NCBI RefSeq assembly: GCF_040054535.1
Contig: NC_090794.1
Location: 6,797,001 to 6,861,000, forward strand
DNA from: Antennarius striatus
Taxonomy: Eukaryota > Chordata > Actinopteri > Lophiiformes > Antennariidae
Length of the DNA: 64,000 nucleotides
Reading direction: 5' to 3'
Positions 12,601-24,663 of the stretch are shown in pieces (positions within the stretch are counted from its first letter, which is position 1; every line of letters begins with the position of its first letter). A model generated the notes under the pieces. The model saw only the letters and a list, made by a program, of their open reading frames with translations. It ran no database searches and was not told the DNA's origin. A program made the translations under genes and the position numbers.

Positions 12601-12671
12601 TCACACAAACACACACACGCACGCACGCACGCACGCGCGCGCACACACACAAACACACACACACACACACA
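12601..12671. repeat. (AC)n / (ACGC)n compound microsatellite
   Basis: ACACAC blocks flank a central ACGCACGCACGCACGCGCGCGC segment that alternates purine and pyrimidine throughout. Such tracts favour left-handed DNA, an inference from composition only. Confidence 0.95.
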
Positions 12672-12719
12672 AATTTGGGGAAAGAGAGGTGGTGGAGTGA
12701 AGGTCAGCCTTGTGGCAGA

Positions 12720-12855
12720 GGGTTTTGGGGTTTTAGTGTCTTGCTCAAAAGCACCTCTTCAACTGCCAGTTCACACTCCACACTGTTGTCCACCCTAGTC
12801 TTGAACCGGCCAGCGCCCAAGCCAAGTTCCTGTGAGCTACCGACCACCCTATTAA
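12720..12855 (+). repeat. diverged dispersed repeat
   Basis: The order TTTTAGTGTCTTGCTCAAAA, then TTGAACCGGCCAG, then AGTTCCTGTGAGCTACCGACCACC resembles a common teleost repeat that reads roughly AAGTGCCTTGCTCAAGGGCA ... TTCGAACC ... CTAACCACTAGGCCACC. It is strongly diverged, and I cannot name the family with certainty. Confidence 0.35.
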
Positions 12856-14065
12856 TAGCAAAGTGGAAACTTAGGAAGTCATGAAAGGTTCTCTAACTCT
12901 CTCCTGATCGTTGATTTCTATCGACCATCTACCAGTTTGCTACAAATTTTAAATTCAACATAGAGAAGAAACCTCTTTCCATGTGTAACATTTAACTTTG
13001 ACGAGTTAGACATAGACATGAAATGATGCATTCACTGGCTGCCGTGAATGTTTGTATTTTGTTTGTTTTGAGCTCCGTCTTCTTATAATATTAAACTCAA
13101 GAACGACGCTTAGAGGTTCAGTGCACCAACAATGACGTCACATGCTGCTGACACTATGGTAACCGAGACTAAAAACAAACAAACACTCTCTCCACTTGTT
13201 TCTTTGAGTGTTTGCGTTGATTGTTGAACTCCTTCAGTCCACCACATCATCGCCAGCTCCAAACACGTCCTGCTTTCCTTCTCCATCAATCACACTACAT
13301 TTGCTTTCAAACATTCCGGCTGCAGTGATTCACAGCTCTTGGTAGTACTTCACCATCTTTTGGGCTTGCAGCTGTCTGCTCAACAATCATAGCTTTAGTA
13401 TCTGGGATCCGACCAAAGCTCTCTGGACCCTGGGCCCATTTCCCATCAGGGGGATCCAGAAAGCAGAAGAGGATCTCCTATTACGTAGAGTTCTACCACC
13501 TCATGGCGCGGGTTGACTGGCACAAAACAAAACTAGAACCTTTATCTCCTCTCGTTGATGAGGACAGAAATGAATGATTGTAATTGAAAATATAAACTCC
13601 TTCATTTCACATGCGCAGACCTTTTTTGCATGAACTCTTCGATCCCAAGGAAGACGAGCGACTCGACGCTGAGAGCTGAGATTTCAGCCCTGATAAACTT
13701 TAAGTCTAAATTACAGGGTGGGTCCAGAGCATGATATTTGAATTTGGCTGCTGTGAGGAGGTGAATAAAAGCTGACATCAATCGGTGACTCAGTGGATCC
13801 ACTTTCTGCCTGCATGGAAGGACATTTGGATATTAAACCCTCCAGTCATGTAAAGGCTAAGTGAGACATGTTTTATAATAACCATAGTAACATGACATAC
13901 TCAGTGTGCATCGGCCAATCACATCTGAGCTATGAACAAAAACGAGAAAAAGAAGGTGGAGGAGAAGGACAAGAAGGGGGTGATAATATAGATAGATAAA
14001 AAATAAAATCGTTATTGATCTCGAAGGATATTGGAGGGGGAGAATAAGAAGAAGTCACTCCCAGC

Positions 14066-14089
14066 CACACACACACACACACACACACC
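14066..14089. repeat. (AC)n microsatellite
   Basis: About twelve AC units sit inside an AT- and purine-rich context. This is a simple repeat. Confidence 0.9.
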
Positions 14090-15310
14090 TGCGAACACAC
14101 TATCAAACAAGCACACATTACTATCTGCTCTCACGTCTCACCAGATCCTCCTCACGAACCGGACCAGCTGCTGATGTGCCAGGTCCAGGTCTCCTCAGCC
14201 TGGGTTCCTCCCAAACATCCTTCTTCTCTGTTTTTCCTCACAGTTTCTGCTCAGTTTCTTTCCCAGTCAGCCAAGATTACACAACAGCTGTTAGTCCACG
14301 GTGATAGGAACTTTAATGCTAAGGTTAGTTTTATTTTACAACAACAGTAGGGTCCAAAAAAAAAAAAGTTAACTACCACTGGATTACTATGGTAATAAAC
14401 AAACTCAAAGACATGATTCTTATAGATTCCACAGTTGTGTTAAAGGACCAGTTCACCTGAAAATAAAACCCCGGATGCCATGTATTCTGCAGTCACCCAT
14501 GAACTTTTTAATTTCTAACTTTTTAAAGACAACAACAGTCCTGCGATTCCATATTGATTTGAAAACACGTTATTCACATCTCATTTGAAGATGATATCTT
14601 TCCTGCAGCCTCAAAGCGTTAGCGTGCTACCCGTCAGAGGAAGACACACAAGCTCAAAGTCATGCACATGTTCTGCTAGATCAATATCAAACATCAGTGT
14701 TTCCTACACAGGAAAGTTGCAATGTGCAACTAAGAAGTGTCTGTTGGCTTGAATGCTGCTTTTTTTTTTTTTTAAAACCTTGCATGATCAAGGTTTTGTG
14801 GAGCACAAATATATATGTTCAAAGTTGTGCATCTTCCCCATAAATTGCTGACAGTCATTTTAAAACATATTAACATAGTTCTTGACACACACAAAAAAAA
14901 ATGAAAGACTTCATTTTAGCTCAGTTATAGTCTTGATTTCAGATATTAAAGACATTTTGACCAATAGAATCCTTTCATTTTGGTCCTTGTTAATGTAAAA
15001 CATACACACTGTGACCACACAGACGTGCGAGCAGAGACTCACCGTGTTTCATTGAGCTGAACCAGCTGCTTTTAACCCTGACAGGATTGACCTTCACTCT
15101 TTGGCTTTCAGATGTATGAAGTCATCTGTTATATCTTCAGAACACCACTCAAGGAATGTTTTCATAGTTTTCGCATTGTGTTTTTGTAACCAATAGGATT
15201 GGCCAAACCACTGTTGTTCTTTGTTACGTACCTGTATCACAGATCACCTCATAGAGCACCAAGAGGGCAAAATCCCCTCCTTTTCATTGAGTTAATACTT
15301 TGACATTGCT

Positions 15311-15345
15311 AAACAAACAAACAAGCAAACAAACAAACAAAAAAA
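15311..15345. repeat. (AAAC)n microsatellite
   Basis: AAACAAACAAACAAGCAAAC-type units run for about 35 bases and end in an A-run. Confidence 0.9.
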
Positions 15346-18300
15346 ACCAGCAACAGATTTCTTTTAAAGTTGCTCAATTTAGATCTAATTTAAGTCACAT
15401 TTGAGATACAGTACTAGTGTTTGTGTAGGTGTTTGAACTTATGTGTGATATTTCCATTTTTGGCCACTTGGGGCCGTGCCACACACTTGACATAACTAAC
15501 ATGTTCCCTAATGTTCTTTATTTTAACACACACTGATTTTCTACCAAATATTAACGGCCGTTACATCAGAAAATTATTTAATTTAATTAATAAATTAAAA
15601 GACATAAAATTTAAAAAAAATAATTTTACTAAATGTTTGGAATGCTCGTAATTTGAACCATTATTGAGCCAAACATTGATAAGTGAATCTTTATTAAAGT
15701 GCAACAGGTCATATTTGGAAAAAAAAAAAAAAATCTTGCATGCTCTTGTGTATTAATATTTTTACTGATAGAGTTCCAGCATAACATCCTCCTGATGGCC
15801 CCTAGTTCTGTCCCGATGGTGTAATCTGTTGTTACAGAGAGGGAAGACATCTCTGATGTAATCAGACGATGGTACAAGTGGCTTAAACTCCTTTATGGTG
15901 GAATACTAAATCCTCCATCCGAAGCCTCTGAGCGTCTCTGACAGATCAATTTTCACCTTTTTATCACTCTTTAAACAATTTGTAGAATTCATTATTAAAT
16001 TAAAACAACATATAATCCATTAGTCCTCAGTATAGCACTAAATGTCATCCATGTTTCAGCATGTTGGAATATGTCCGAGTAACTCCCACTGTTGAACCCA
16101 TGAGGCTGAGATTATCTGAGCTTTGGAGTTCATTATTTTTCTTGGTATCTCATTAAAACATCTTCATTTCATAATGTGATAAATGAGTAAAACATGACTC
16201 GGTATTCCACACTCTTCCTCTGTATCACAAATGTTATTAAGTTTATTGATCTGATGGGAAAAAAGTACATAAGAGATACTTGATTTAAAGAAAATAAATT
16301 CTATCCATTTTAATAAAACATGTCTGATTTAAAATGAGATTTTTCTGACCGTCTGTATTTTTATTTTTTGCCTTAATCTTTCTGTCAAATAAATGTATTA
16401 TTTACTTATACTTCTTTACTTATTTAAATGCATTTGTCACTTCCTCAGACCTGTGTTTTAAATGCTGTTTAATGAACCATATGATCAAAATGATTTCATA
16501 TGTTCATCCTGGAAGGAAACATCTGCTAGATGTTGTACTTTACAGTCGTGCTTGGTACACATGTGAATAATTTAGTATGGAGAACAAAAGATGTTTTCAA
16601 CTACTTAAACAAAACATATGAAAGCCTCTGTTTACCTCACAGTTTTTTATTCTTTTGTGGTGTTTTCGTAACCCTTTCAGTGCCTGTAAACTCTGTGTAA
16701 GAGTGCGTGTTCTGGATGGTTGTTCTTCTACTTACATTAAGTAACAGCGCCGCTGTTACTGGAGCAAAACTGTAGGTACTGTTGGTTGAGTTTACTTTAT
16801 TTTATCAAAAAATCTAAAAAATTCTACCCAAACTATGTTTAAGTTTACCACAATTTCACAAAGGGATGATTCTACCCTAAAGCAGGAATAAAAAAAAAAA
16901 GGTCTCATTTATCATGTGGTACTGGGATAAACAAACATCATAGAATGGATTCATATGTCAAACAATCAGCGAAAGGAAGAGAAAACAAGTTAAAATGACT
17001 ATATTCTGCAAATAAATAAAGCAAATATAATAGCATAAAATACCTAAAATACAATGAAACATAGTCAGAACTATGAGGCATAAAACCAGTTAGAGATCCG
17101 ATACTGGTTTGCCGGCCGTCAGGTGACTGATGCTCCTTCATACAGGACGGTATGCAAAAGGAAGGTAAGTTCAACTAGCAAGAATTCCATTAGAGCTTAA
17201 TTGTGTTATACACTTGTATTTCATGTGCAGTGATGTGAGTTCTGACCTTGTGAACATGCTGTGTTGAGACAGAGAGGGATCAGACAGCAGTGGGATCATA
17301 TAATCTTTGATGATTTCCGCTCTCATATCCCGTTGTTTCCTCAGTCTTCGCTCAAGAGTTTATTTTCTATCTAGAATCAGACTGTGGCAGAAGGAAACTC
17401 ACATTATGATAATGTTTTGTCGGTCTCCAGCGGCCACTGAGACTGTTTTTATTGTGGCAGATACAGAGGGAGGGTTTGTCTAGAACAATGTACCTCTGAC
17501 AGCTGGCCAGGAGTAACGGATGGAATGAAAGTGTGATGCTGGATTCAGGGGTGTTCTGTAAGAGGAGACCTACGCATGACTTCATCCTGATGGGGGGGAC
17601 CTCCCTGCACTGGAATGCTGTTTGCATGGTCACCATGTTGAATGCAGTTAGCTGAGGGTTTGAAACAAAGCATGCAGCGCTGTACACGGTGAAATACAAC
17701 ATGTAGATGAAAAAAGCTGAGTCCTAATTGATTTTCAGTTTTTGAATTCAAACTTTTACATTAAACTGTAAACAGATTAATTTTAATGCAGCCACATCTC
17801 CCTGGACTGTTGAACAAAAGGTGTAAAAGGAAGCAATCATTGGATGAGGATGAAACCTTCTCCATCCCACAAATTCCAGTTCTTTGTTGTTCAATTTTTC
17901 TTATGAGTTTTTTTTCTCCTTGTTTTAAATGTATTTGAAATCACTTTTGTTCTGGTTTTGATTGTTTGCATCTCCTTTGTTCTTTTTTTTTTCCTGGTTG
18001 TTTTGCATCTGTTATTTAAACTTCCTGTGTCACTTTTAATTACATTATTTTCCTTTCTGGTTGTTTACATCTTTTTAGTTTGTAGTCATCTCTTTGCATT
18101 TGCTTTAGATTGGTGGTGGCTGATTTGCAGCTCTTTGTGGTCATTTTTTCCCCATTCTAGTCAGATTTCGGTAACATTTTCTCAGCTGAGTCAAAGCTTA
18201 CAGTCTGCAGTGTTCTGTTTTAGCACCACGCACAAACTTCAGATATATAGCACATCTAATGTTTTTTAAAGCATGTTGATTAATATTATTTTGTCTAATT

Positions 18301-21117
18301 ACAAATGGAAAATATAGGTAAAAAAATATGGATAAAATATGGATAAAATTAGGTTTTGGAAGTGAGGCATTAAACATGAAAGAAATTAATTGCAGTTAAT
18401 CAATTTCTTGATCACCTCTAGATATACTTCGGTGCATCTGCAGGCCGTGAGGAGGATTACTAACTGAATCTAAAACAAATCACTACAACTTTCAGAAGCA
18501 AATGGCATTGATTAGCAGTATAGCACAGTTACAGACTGCATCTCTTGAGTCTAGAATAAGGAAATAAGCTGTCAGAGCGAATGAAAGTGCAAGCACCAAA
18601 TGTCCATCTCTGCTAAACGATGCCAAACACATGCACAACAAAGCTGGAATGTAAAGTGAATGCATATGCATAGATTTTTTTATTATTTTAAAAAAGAATA
18701 TATTTAAGTGCTTCAAACTGTCCTACATCCCATCAGAGTGTCTTGTCAAGACGCGTTTAAGTCTGAGGCAGGACAAAGTGCACATTCCGCAGCTTCATCA
18801 AAGACACCCTGAGCTGATGTCATTGATTAGTTCCACATTCCTTTAGTTTGGAGGGTGGGGACAGACTGCTTTTCAAACTGGCTGCATGCACACGGGGGGG
18901 GGGGATCTCTGTTGACGATAACTGTATTGATTATATAACGATCACCGCTATTGGTTGAAGATCTGCACTTTGTGCAAACGGTTGCACAAAAGCTTTGTCT
19001 CGGTCAAACGCTGTGGTTTCCTGAACCGCAGCCAGTTCCAGCTCACAAAGACTATAAGTTGATGAGAACGTGTCATGTGAAGCTGATCCAAGTTTCTGAT
19101 TGGAAAAAGCTGTTGGCGCGTTGCAGACACACAGGGACGCTCTGTCCTGTTGCACAATGAGAGCTCAGAGTCCAAACGCGTCAATCGGGGGCATAAATCT
19201 TTTCATAACGCTCCCCTAAATAAAGGTGGGAAAAAATAAAGACACAGATGAGCAGCTATCTATCGTTTGCTGTAGACTTATTTCACATGACTTTACAAAT
19301 GTAGAATAAACTTTATCATGCGCTCAGTGGTACACTTCTGCCATCTAGTGGCTGCGTCTGGGTATAACAGCGAAATAATAATGTCTTCATATGTCTAAAT
19401 AACTTCTTGTGGATCGATCACAAGATAACAGATGTATGAATTGATGTTATGTCCATTTCCAATTGTCTTCTTCATCTTTCGCAGTTGTTAAGTAGAATTT
19501 TGCAACACAATTTAGTTGTGAAGCTCAAAAAGCTTAACCGGACGAAGAAACTTTATATAAAAAATTGAAAACTATACAGTATTGCCATTTGTGAATGAAT
19601 TGTTATTTTAATAATCTGACAAAGGACTTAAAATTTGTTTTCTGGAATGCATTTTCCTGCTATTTTTTGTACTGAATTTCCCTTTAAATTTTATTGACAT
19701 CGCAAAAAACAAAAATAGTCAAACAAGACATCAACAAGACCACAAACATACAAACTGGGATTTTCAAGAGATGTTCATGCATATTTTCTATAATGACCAT
19801 CACATATGAAGTTTGGTTTCACTTCTAACCACTTATAATGTTGAAGCAGCAAAACACACAGCCAGATGATATAATGAACACACAGTTGACTAGTCAGTTT
19901 TTATCTTGTGCTGTAAATCCTGTTCATAAGTAAATCTTGCAGTGACCTTCATCTTTGGCCTTTGAACAGGCAGCTGCAAATGCATGAGTTCAACTGTCTC
20001 CCTGAGGTAAAACAGAAACATTAATCATGTCCAGAAAAAGAACACTCACATGGGAGATAAAAATACAAAAAACCTTGAGTAATGATTTTGATCATGGTCT
20101 CCAAAAGCATTGCATGCTCTAATATGGGAAAGAAAAAGCCCACAAAGATATATCTATGTCCATCGTCACAGCGTCATCACTGCCCGATGGTGTTTAAATT
20201 TGTCCATCTTATTACAGTATTCACTTAACTGGAATCTGTGCACAAATATATTATTATATTTCATAAATATTCTATCCTTTCCAAGTGGCTGATTTAAACT
20301 TTTGTGTGTTGGATGAACAGAACAGGGGGAGGTTTTCCTGGCTGGGACAACTGTTGATGTTGCACAGGGGACTTTGCTCCGGAATATAAGAATCCGCTGC
20401 ACTGGGATCGGGATAACTTCTGGGAAATGCATAAATAGGAACAAGCCAATCCTAAAGTTACACTTCATTCCCTGGATTTGCAGATTTACAAATGTCTACT
20501 TATCCCAACCACAAACAATTTCAGAGTCAAAGTTGAAATGGAATTCCACAAAGTGTGCCTGCGTCTTAAATTTGTACTGCTATCACGTAGTTCTGTTTAC
20601 GTGCAGCACAACTGTTAACTATTTTCTATTTCTCAATTGGACATTTGTGAAAACCTTCATGATGTTTAGTGATTCTATCAGAATGTAAAGTTTGACACAC
20701 TCTTCCTGTTAGCTGGAGCATCTCTAATGATGTTAGTTTTAGCTGCTACATCCTATTGGATGACTATTCATGAGATCCCTCGTAAATGTTCAAGTGAATA
20801 AAATTTTATGTTTCACCTGTTAGTAGAGTCTAATGTGGAAAAGTGAAACAGTAAGCTCCCCTCATTCTAAACATCCCATAAACACCCCGTGTGTTTAAGG
20901 CATCCCAGGAATTTAACCATCTGAGAGTTGGACTTATTCCACTGTACACACCTCTTGTTTAATTATCAGAACATGATGTTCACCACCAGTAATGACTGCA
21001 GCATCCCTGGAAATGTCTCGTTTTACAGATAATATATTCACATTAAATTTTCATTCAGGTGCTGAAGCTTTTCTCAACACAATCTCACCATTAATTGTGA
21101 ATATTCTCAGGCTAGGG

Positions 21118-21262
21118 TTTGTTCAGGACTGTTCTGGACAAACAGTCCTGGACATGAACTATGAACAATGTCATGAAAAATGCACCGACACCGTGTCAAG
21201 TTCCTCGTGTGGTAAACTTTACTGTACCTGGCAATAAACTATTTTCTCATTCTCATTCTCCA
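21118..21262 (+). repeat. possible LINE-like 3' end with (TTCTCA)n tail
   Basis: A stretch ending TTTACTGTACCTGGCAATAAA is followed by a short tandem tail TTCTCATTCTCATTCTCC. Teleost L2-like retroposons often end in GTACAATGACAATAAA plus a tandem tail, so this may be a truncated copy. The upstream part contains a 10-bp inverted repeat (CAGGACTGTT at 21124-21133, AACAGTCCTG at 21141-21150). Confidence 0.4.
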
Positions 21263-23585
21263 ATTTGTGATGTTTGGAAAACGATTAAATCATCGATAGT
21301 GGAATAATAAAAAATTCCTCTTTTTTATTTTAAATTAACCATTTAATTCTTAAAATTAAAGATTCTCATTTCTGACAGGACATTGCCACAAGGTGGTGAT
21401 ATGACTGAACTGAATACTGTCATGTAGGTCAGGTGGGGTCTCTTGTTTGGGGCAGTTTGGGACATGAATAGTGACTTTATAACATTTATTGAAACATTAG
21501 AAATGCCCTATACTTGCAAACACATTAATATCCATCTTTGTAACACTGTCTGGCACACACAAATTCAACATAATTGTTTTCACACTCTCCTTGATAACAT
21601 CTTGACAATATTAACAAAGGGAAGCGTTTCTGTTCATTTCCTGGAAGTACAAAAGTTCTCTGTATTCAGATTCAGGCCACATGATTTGAAATTATTTCGG
21701 GCAGCATGGCAGCTTATCTGACTGGCTCAGTTTCCAGTCTGTTAGTCTGTTAGTGTTATCTGGAGGAAGTGGTCCTGCTGCCTTGGTAACAACAGGCCGA
21801 CAGTGACGGACCCTCATTAACCGTGACTGGAGTGTGATGGCCTGTGGGCGATCCGAAAGAGAAAATTTAATAAGACCACACTCTGAGTTCTAGTAAAAAT
21901 GATTTTCTCACATGTTGTAGCCTTAAAATAAAAATGTTGACTTGAACTGTACTCAAGCTGTGTGTGTCATGTGAGAGACATCTTACTGAAGAAAGCATTG
22001 AAATACAGCTGAAGGATTTCTGTCTTAAAAAAGTATTTTTTATTACAACCCAAATTACTGCAGTATACTGCATATGCATATAATGAATAAAAATATCCAT
22101 TTTATATTCTTTAAGGAGGGAAGCCAAATGGAGATAAGGTGTGTCCTGCTTGCATCATGGAGAAGTCCTACTGGATCTAAATGGATGGATTTATCACATT
22201 TTAAACCAACAACCAAAGATGGCAATCAAAGGCCGCTTATGGGAATTTAAAACCAAAACTAATTTACTCTCTTTTTTATTTAACAGACTTTTCAGAGTGA
22301 TTTCATCAGTGGCTATAAGTGATGATTCTGTAATACGATTGTCTGGTGAATCAATCTATTGATGCTTTTTCAACCTTAGACTAAATATATTTTGAATGCT
22401 AAAATTAAAGCTGCTCATTAACGTGTCAAGTTCTGCACTGTTCTGAGTCCAGTCAGTTTTATCACATTGACCGTGATAGCTGCTGTTTGAGGAGGTTATG
22501 TAACCTTGTACTTGAGTGTTTCTTGTCGGCATGTTATCTCAACATTGTCAAATGACTCTGATGAACATTTATGTCCGAGCAGGAGGACTTTGGATCAAGG
22601 CGCTGTTGATGAATCTTTTTGATGCAGACCTGGATTTAGGTAAGGATGTGGACTCGCATTCTGTCAATTTTGTGAGATGGAACATTTTTCAAAAGTATAT
22701 TTAGCTAACAGCATGAAAACTAAAATGCAAACAAAGCCCAAACATCTCAGTCATAGATGAGTCCTTCCATCGCTTTGTCCGGTCGTGTTTAAACCCAATC
22801 AGGAACATTAAATGTATATTTGGAACAGACAGTGCAACATAAAAACAAGACAGCATGAAACCTCTCCAACCTATAATTTACATTGTCAGATATAAACCTC
22901 TAAAACCTCCTATGAAGAAACAATACAATCAATGTCCAAACCCCCGAGTGGGGCCCATCCTAGTTATCATGTGACAGTTGGAATGGTCTTTGTTCCTGGG
23001 TTCCCCAGGGTCTAGGATCACCACTGAATAGTGACAGTAGAGGAGATAACTTGACAAGAGACCCTGTATCAGACAGCCATATTCAGTTTGAGTTGTCTGT
23101 GTTTGGCATGTTGTTACACCTCCACAGTTTGTAATCTTTAAGTAATCTGGTGTTAAATTGCACCTGAAATTATATAATCCTAAAAAAAAGTCCTAAAAAA
23201 CAAGCATTCAATATAACCAGTATAAATAGACTGTGAAAAGTAATGCAAATGCAAATAAAAATACCAAATTAAATACAAAGTTCTGAGGAGCTTCTATTAC
23301 TGATTATTCAATAATACAACATCAAATTGGGTGCTGAACAAACACTTATTAATGTTGCATCTTTTCTGTAATTTTTAGGGGATATATACCTTGATGGGGA
23401 AAAAAAGTCATTTGTAATTTGGTGTGGATCCATGTAAAAATGTTCAGCTGGTACAAGTCCAGCACTGATACACTGTGGTTATAACAGGTTATGAATTAGA
23501 GATTTATTTATTTGTTGATATTTTAGAGCTTTGATCAGGCTTGATGAGAACAAAGGAGAAAGTTGGCCTCAGGGCCTTAGTACTT

Positions 23586-24070
23586 TTTTTTTTTTTTGAG
23601 AAACATAAAGAATTTCTTTATTGATTTTCCAGAACATTATATAACTATTTACTGCTCTGCCTTGTTCAACCTGTATAAGGACTGTCCTAATCAGCCAAAT
23701 CTAGTTCAAACATCTCTAGTTCTGTCCCCGGGTTCTAATATCCTCTGTTATCTGTAGTATCCAGTTCTCCATTCTTGCAGTTTCAGGTAATACTCCCCAC
23801 CTTTGTCAGTGTTATGTGTTTGTCTTTGAACAACAAAGCCATTTTAATGAAACCAGTCAAACCCGAACTGGTGATCAGAGGTTCAGGGTTGGGAGAAGTT
23901 GCCCTGAAGCACTTGAGCACTTCCTCATGGATTTCATGGCGTTGTCTGTTCAAATACCTTTTAAACGTAGATTTGAAGGTAAAGTTGCAACACTGGGTCC
24001 ACACCCAACAAACCTTTATAACGCTACACAAGACAACGTGTAAAGTACTCCATGTAAAGTACTTTTTCAA
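23586..24070 (-). pseudogene. poly(A)-tailed retroposed 3' end, unassigned
   Basis: Read on the minus strand, this stretch shows a coding-like segment (…LNRQRHEIHEEVLKCFRA, then FKDKHITLTKVG, then ARMENWILQITEDIRT and a stop near 23720). A short 3' UTR follows, with an AATAAA signal (23617-23622, complement) and about 15 genomically encoded A residues at 23586-23601. Poly(A) in genomic DNA downstream of a polyadenylation signal is the hallmark of a retroposed mRNA or LINE. The reading frame is interrupted once. I do not recognise the parent gene. It could also be the true last exon of a host gene that merely happens to be followed by an A-run. Confidence 0.45.
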
Positions 24071-24159
24071 GCTCTTGTTCCAGTCACAAGCAGTGGTTCA
24101 CTATTCAAATGGGGCCTGATTTACATTCCTTCTCATATTACACAGCTATAGGTAGGAGG

Positions 24160-24297
24160 ACGGTGATTGGCTGAGCAGGAGCTCGCGCTCTCCCTCGTTG
24201 GCTGGATTGTACACGTCAGCAGTCAATAAGTGGTCGATGTGTCTTCGTCCTATCATCCTCTTCCTGGTGTGGGTTGACACGGTGCACCTCCGCTGCG
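24160..24297 (+). promoter_or_regulatory. mgat2: probable MGAT2 promoter and first noncoding exon
   Basis: The GC-rich segment carries an inverted CCAAT box (ATTGG, 24166-24170), a second GTTGGCTGG copy and CACGTCA at 24212-24218, whose complement TGACGTG is the core of unfolded-protein-response (ATF6/XBP1) elements. It ends in a strong donor (TGCG/GTGAGT, exon end 24297). Such a site would suit a Golgi glycosylation gene, but function is inferred from motifs alone. Confidence 0.45.
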
Positions 24298-24451
24298 GTG
24301 AGTCAAAACAAAACCCGCCGCTGCGAGTTCGCTTCTCCATCTTTCACGACAAATTGACTGTCGCGTGACGCCGTTTTTACGTTTCGCTTTGTTTTACGGT
24401 TGTTGTATTTTTATTTATTTATTTTTTTTATTTTTTTATTTTTTTTTACAG
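24298..24451 (+). other. mgat2: likely 5' UTR intron of MGAT2
   Basis: A GTGAGT donor at 24298 and an acceptor with a long T-rich tract (TTTTTTTTTACAG, ending 24451) bound a 154-base intron. The downstream noncoding exon then contains two short upstream open frames: 24538-24594 (18 residues) and 24602-24625 (7 residues). Both stop before the MGAT2 start at 24664. Confidence 0.45.
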
Positions 24452-24663
24452 GTGGTAACTTCAAACTGACGGAGTTCAAGTTGAAAGACAGTCCTCAAAG
24501 GAAGAAACGAGGCAGCTCTCAGGACATATTTAAACGTATGGGTTTGAACCACGCGTCACGCGACAGGAGTTTCACGGCACGAGGGAACACGTAAGCTTAC
24601 CATGAAGACGCGCGCGCTAAGGTGAAGAAGTTGCTTTTGCGGACCGTTTTCAAGCTGGGAAAA

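Larger units (their letters stand above)
9075..23585. other. gene-free, repeat-bearing stretch
   Basis: Over about 14 kb I find no exon chain that can be supported by splice sites plus a known domain. The largest open frames (about 110 codons, for example at 17367-17702 on the minus strand) have no recognisable motifs. Simple repeats and retroposon remnants are listed separately. Upstream exons of the candidate at 8940-9072 could lie here unseen. Confidence 0.5.

Noticed and set aside
13930-14118. Minus-strand open frame with a Cys-Val run
   Set aside because: Driven by the AC microsatellite.
15001-15060. Possible minus-strand first exon ending CACG/GTGAGT with ATGAAACAC
   Set aside because: The donor is good, but no downstream exon or product could be linked to it.
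24622-24663. Upstream extension of MGAT2
   Set aside because: The frame is open but has only a GTG; the family starts MRFR at 24664.
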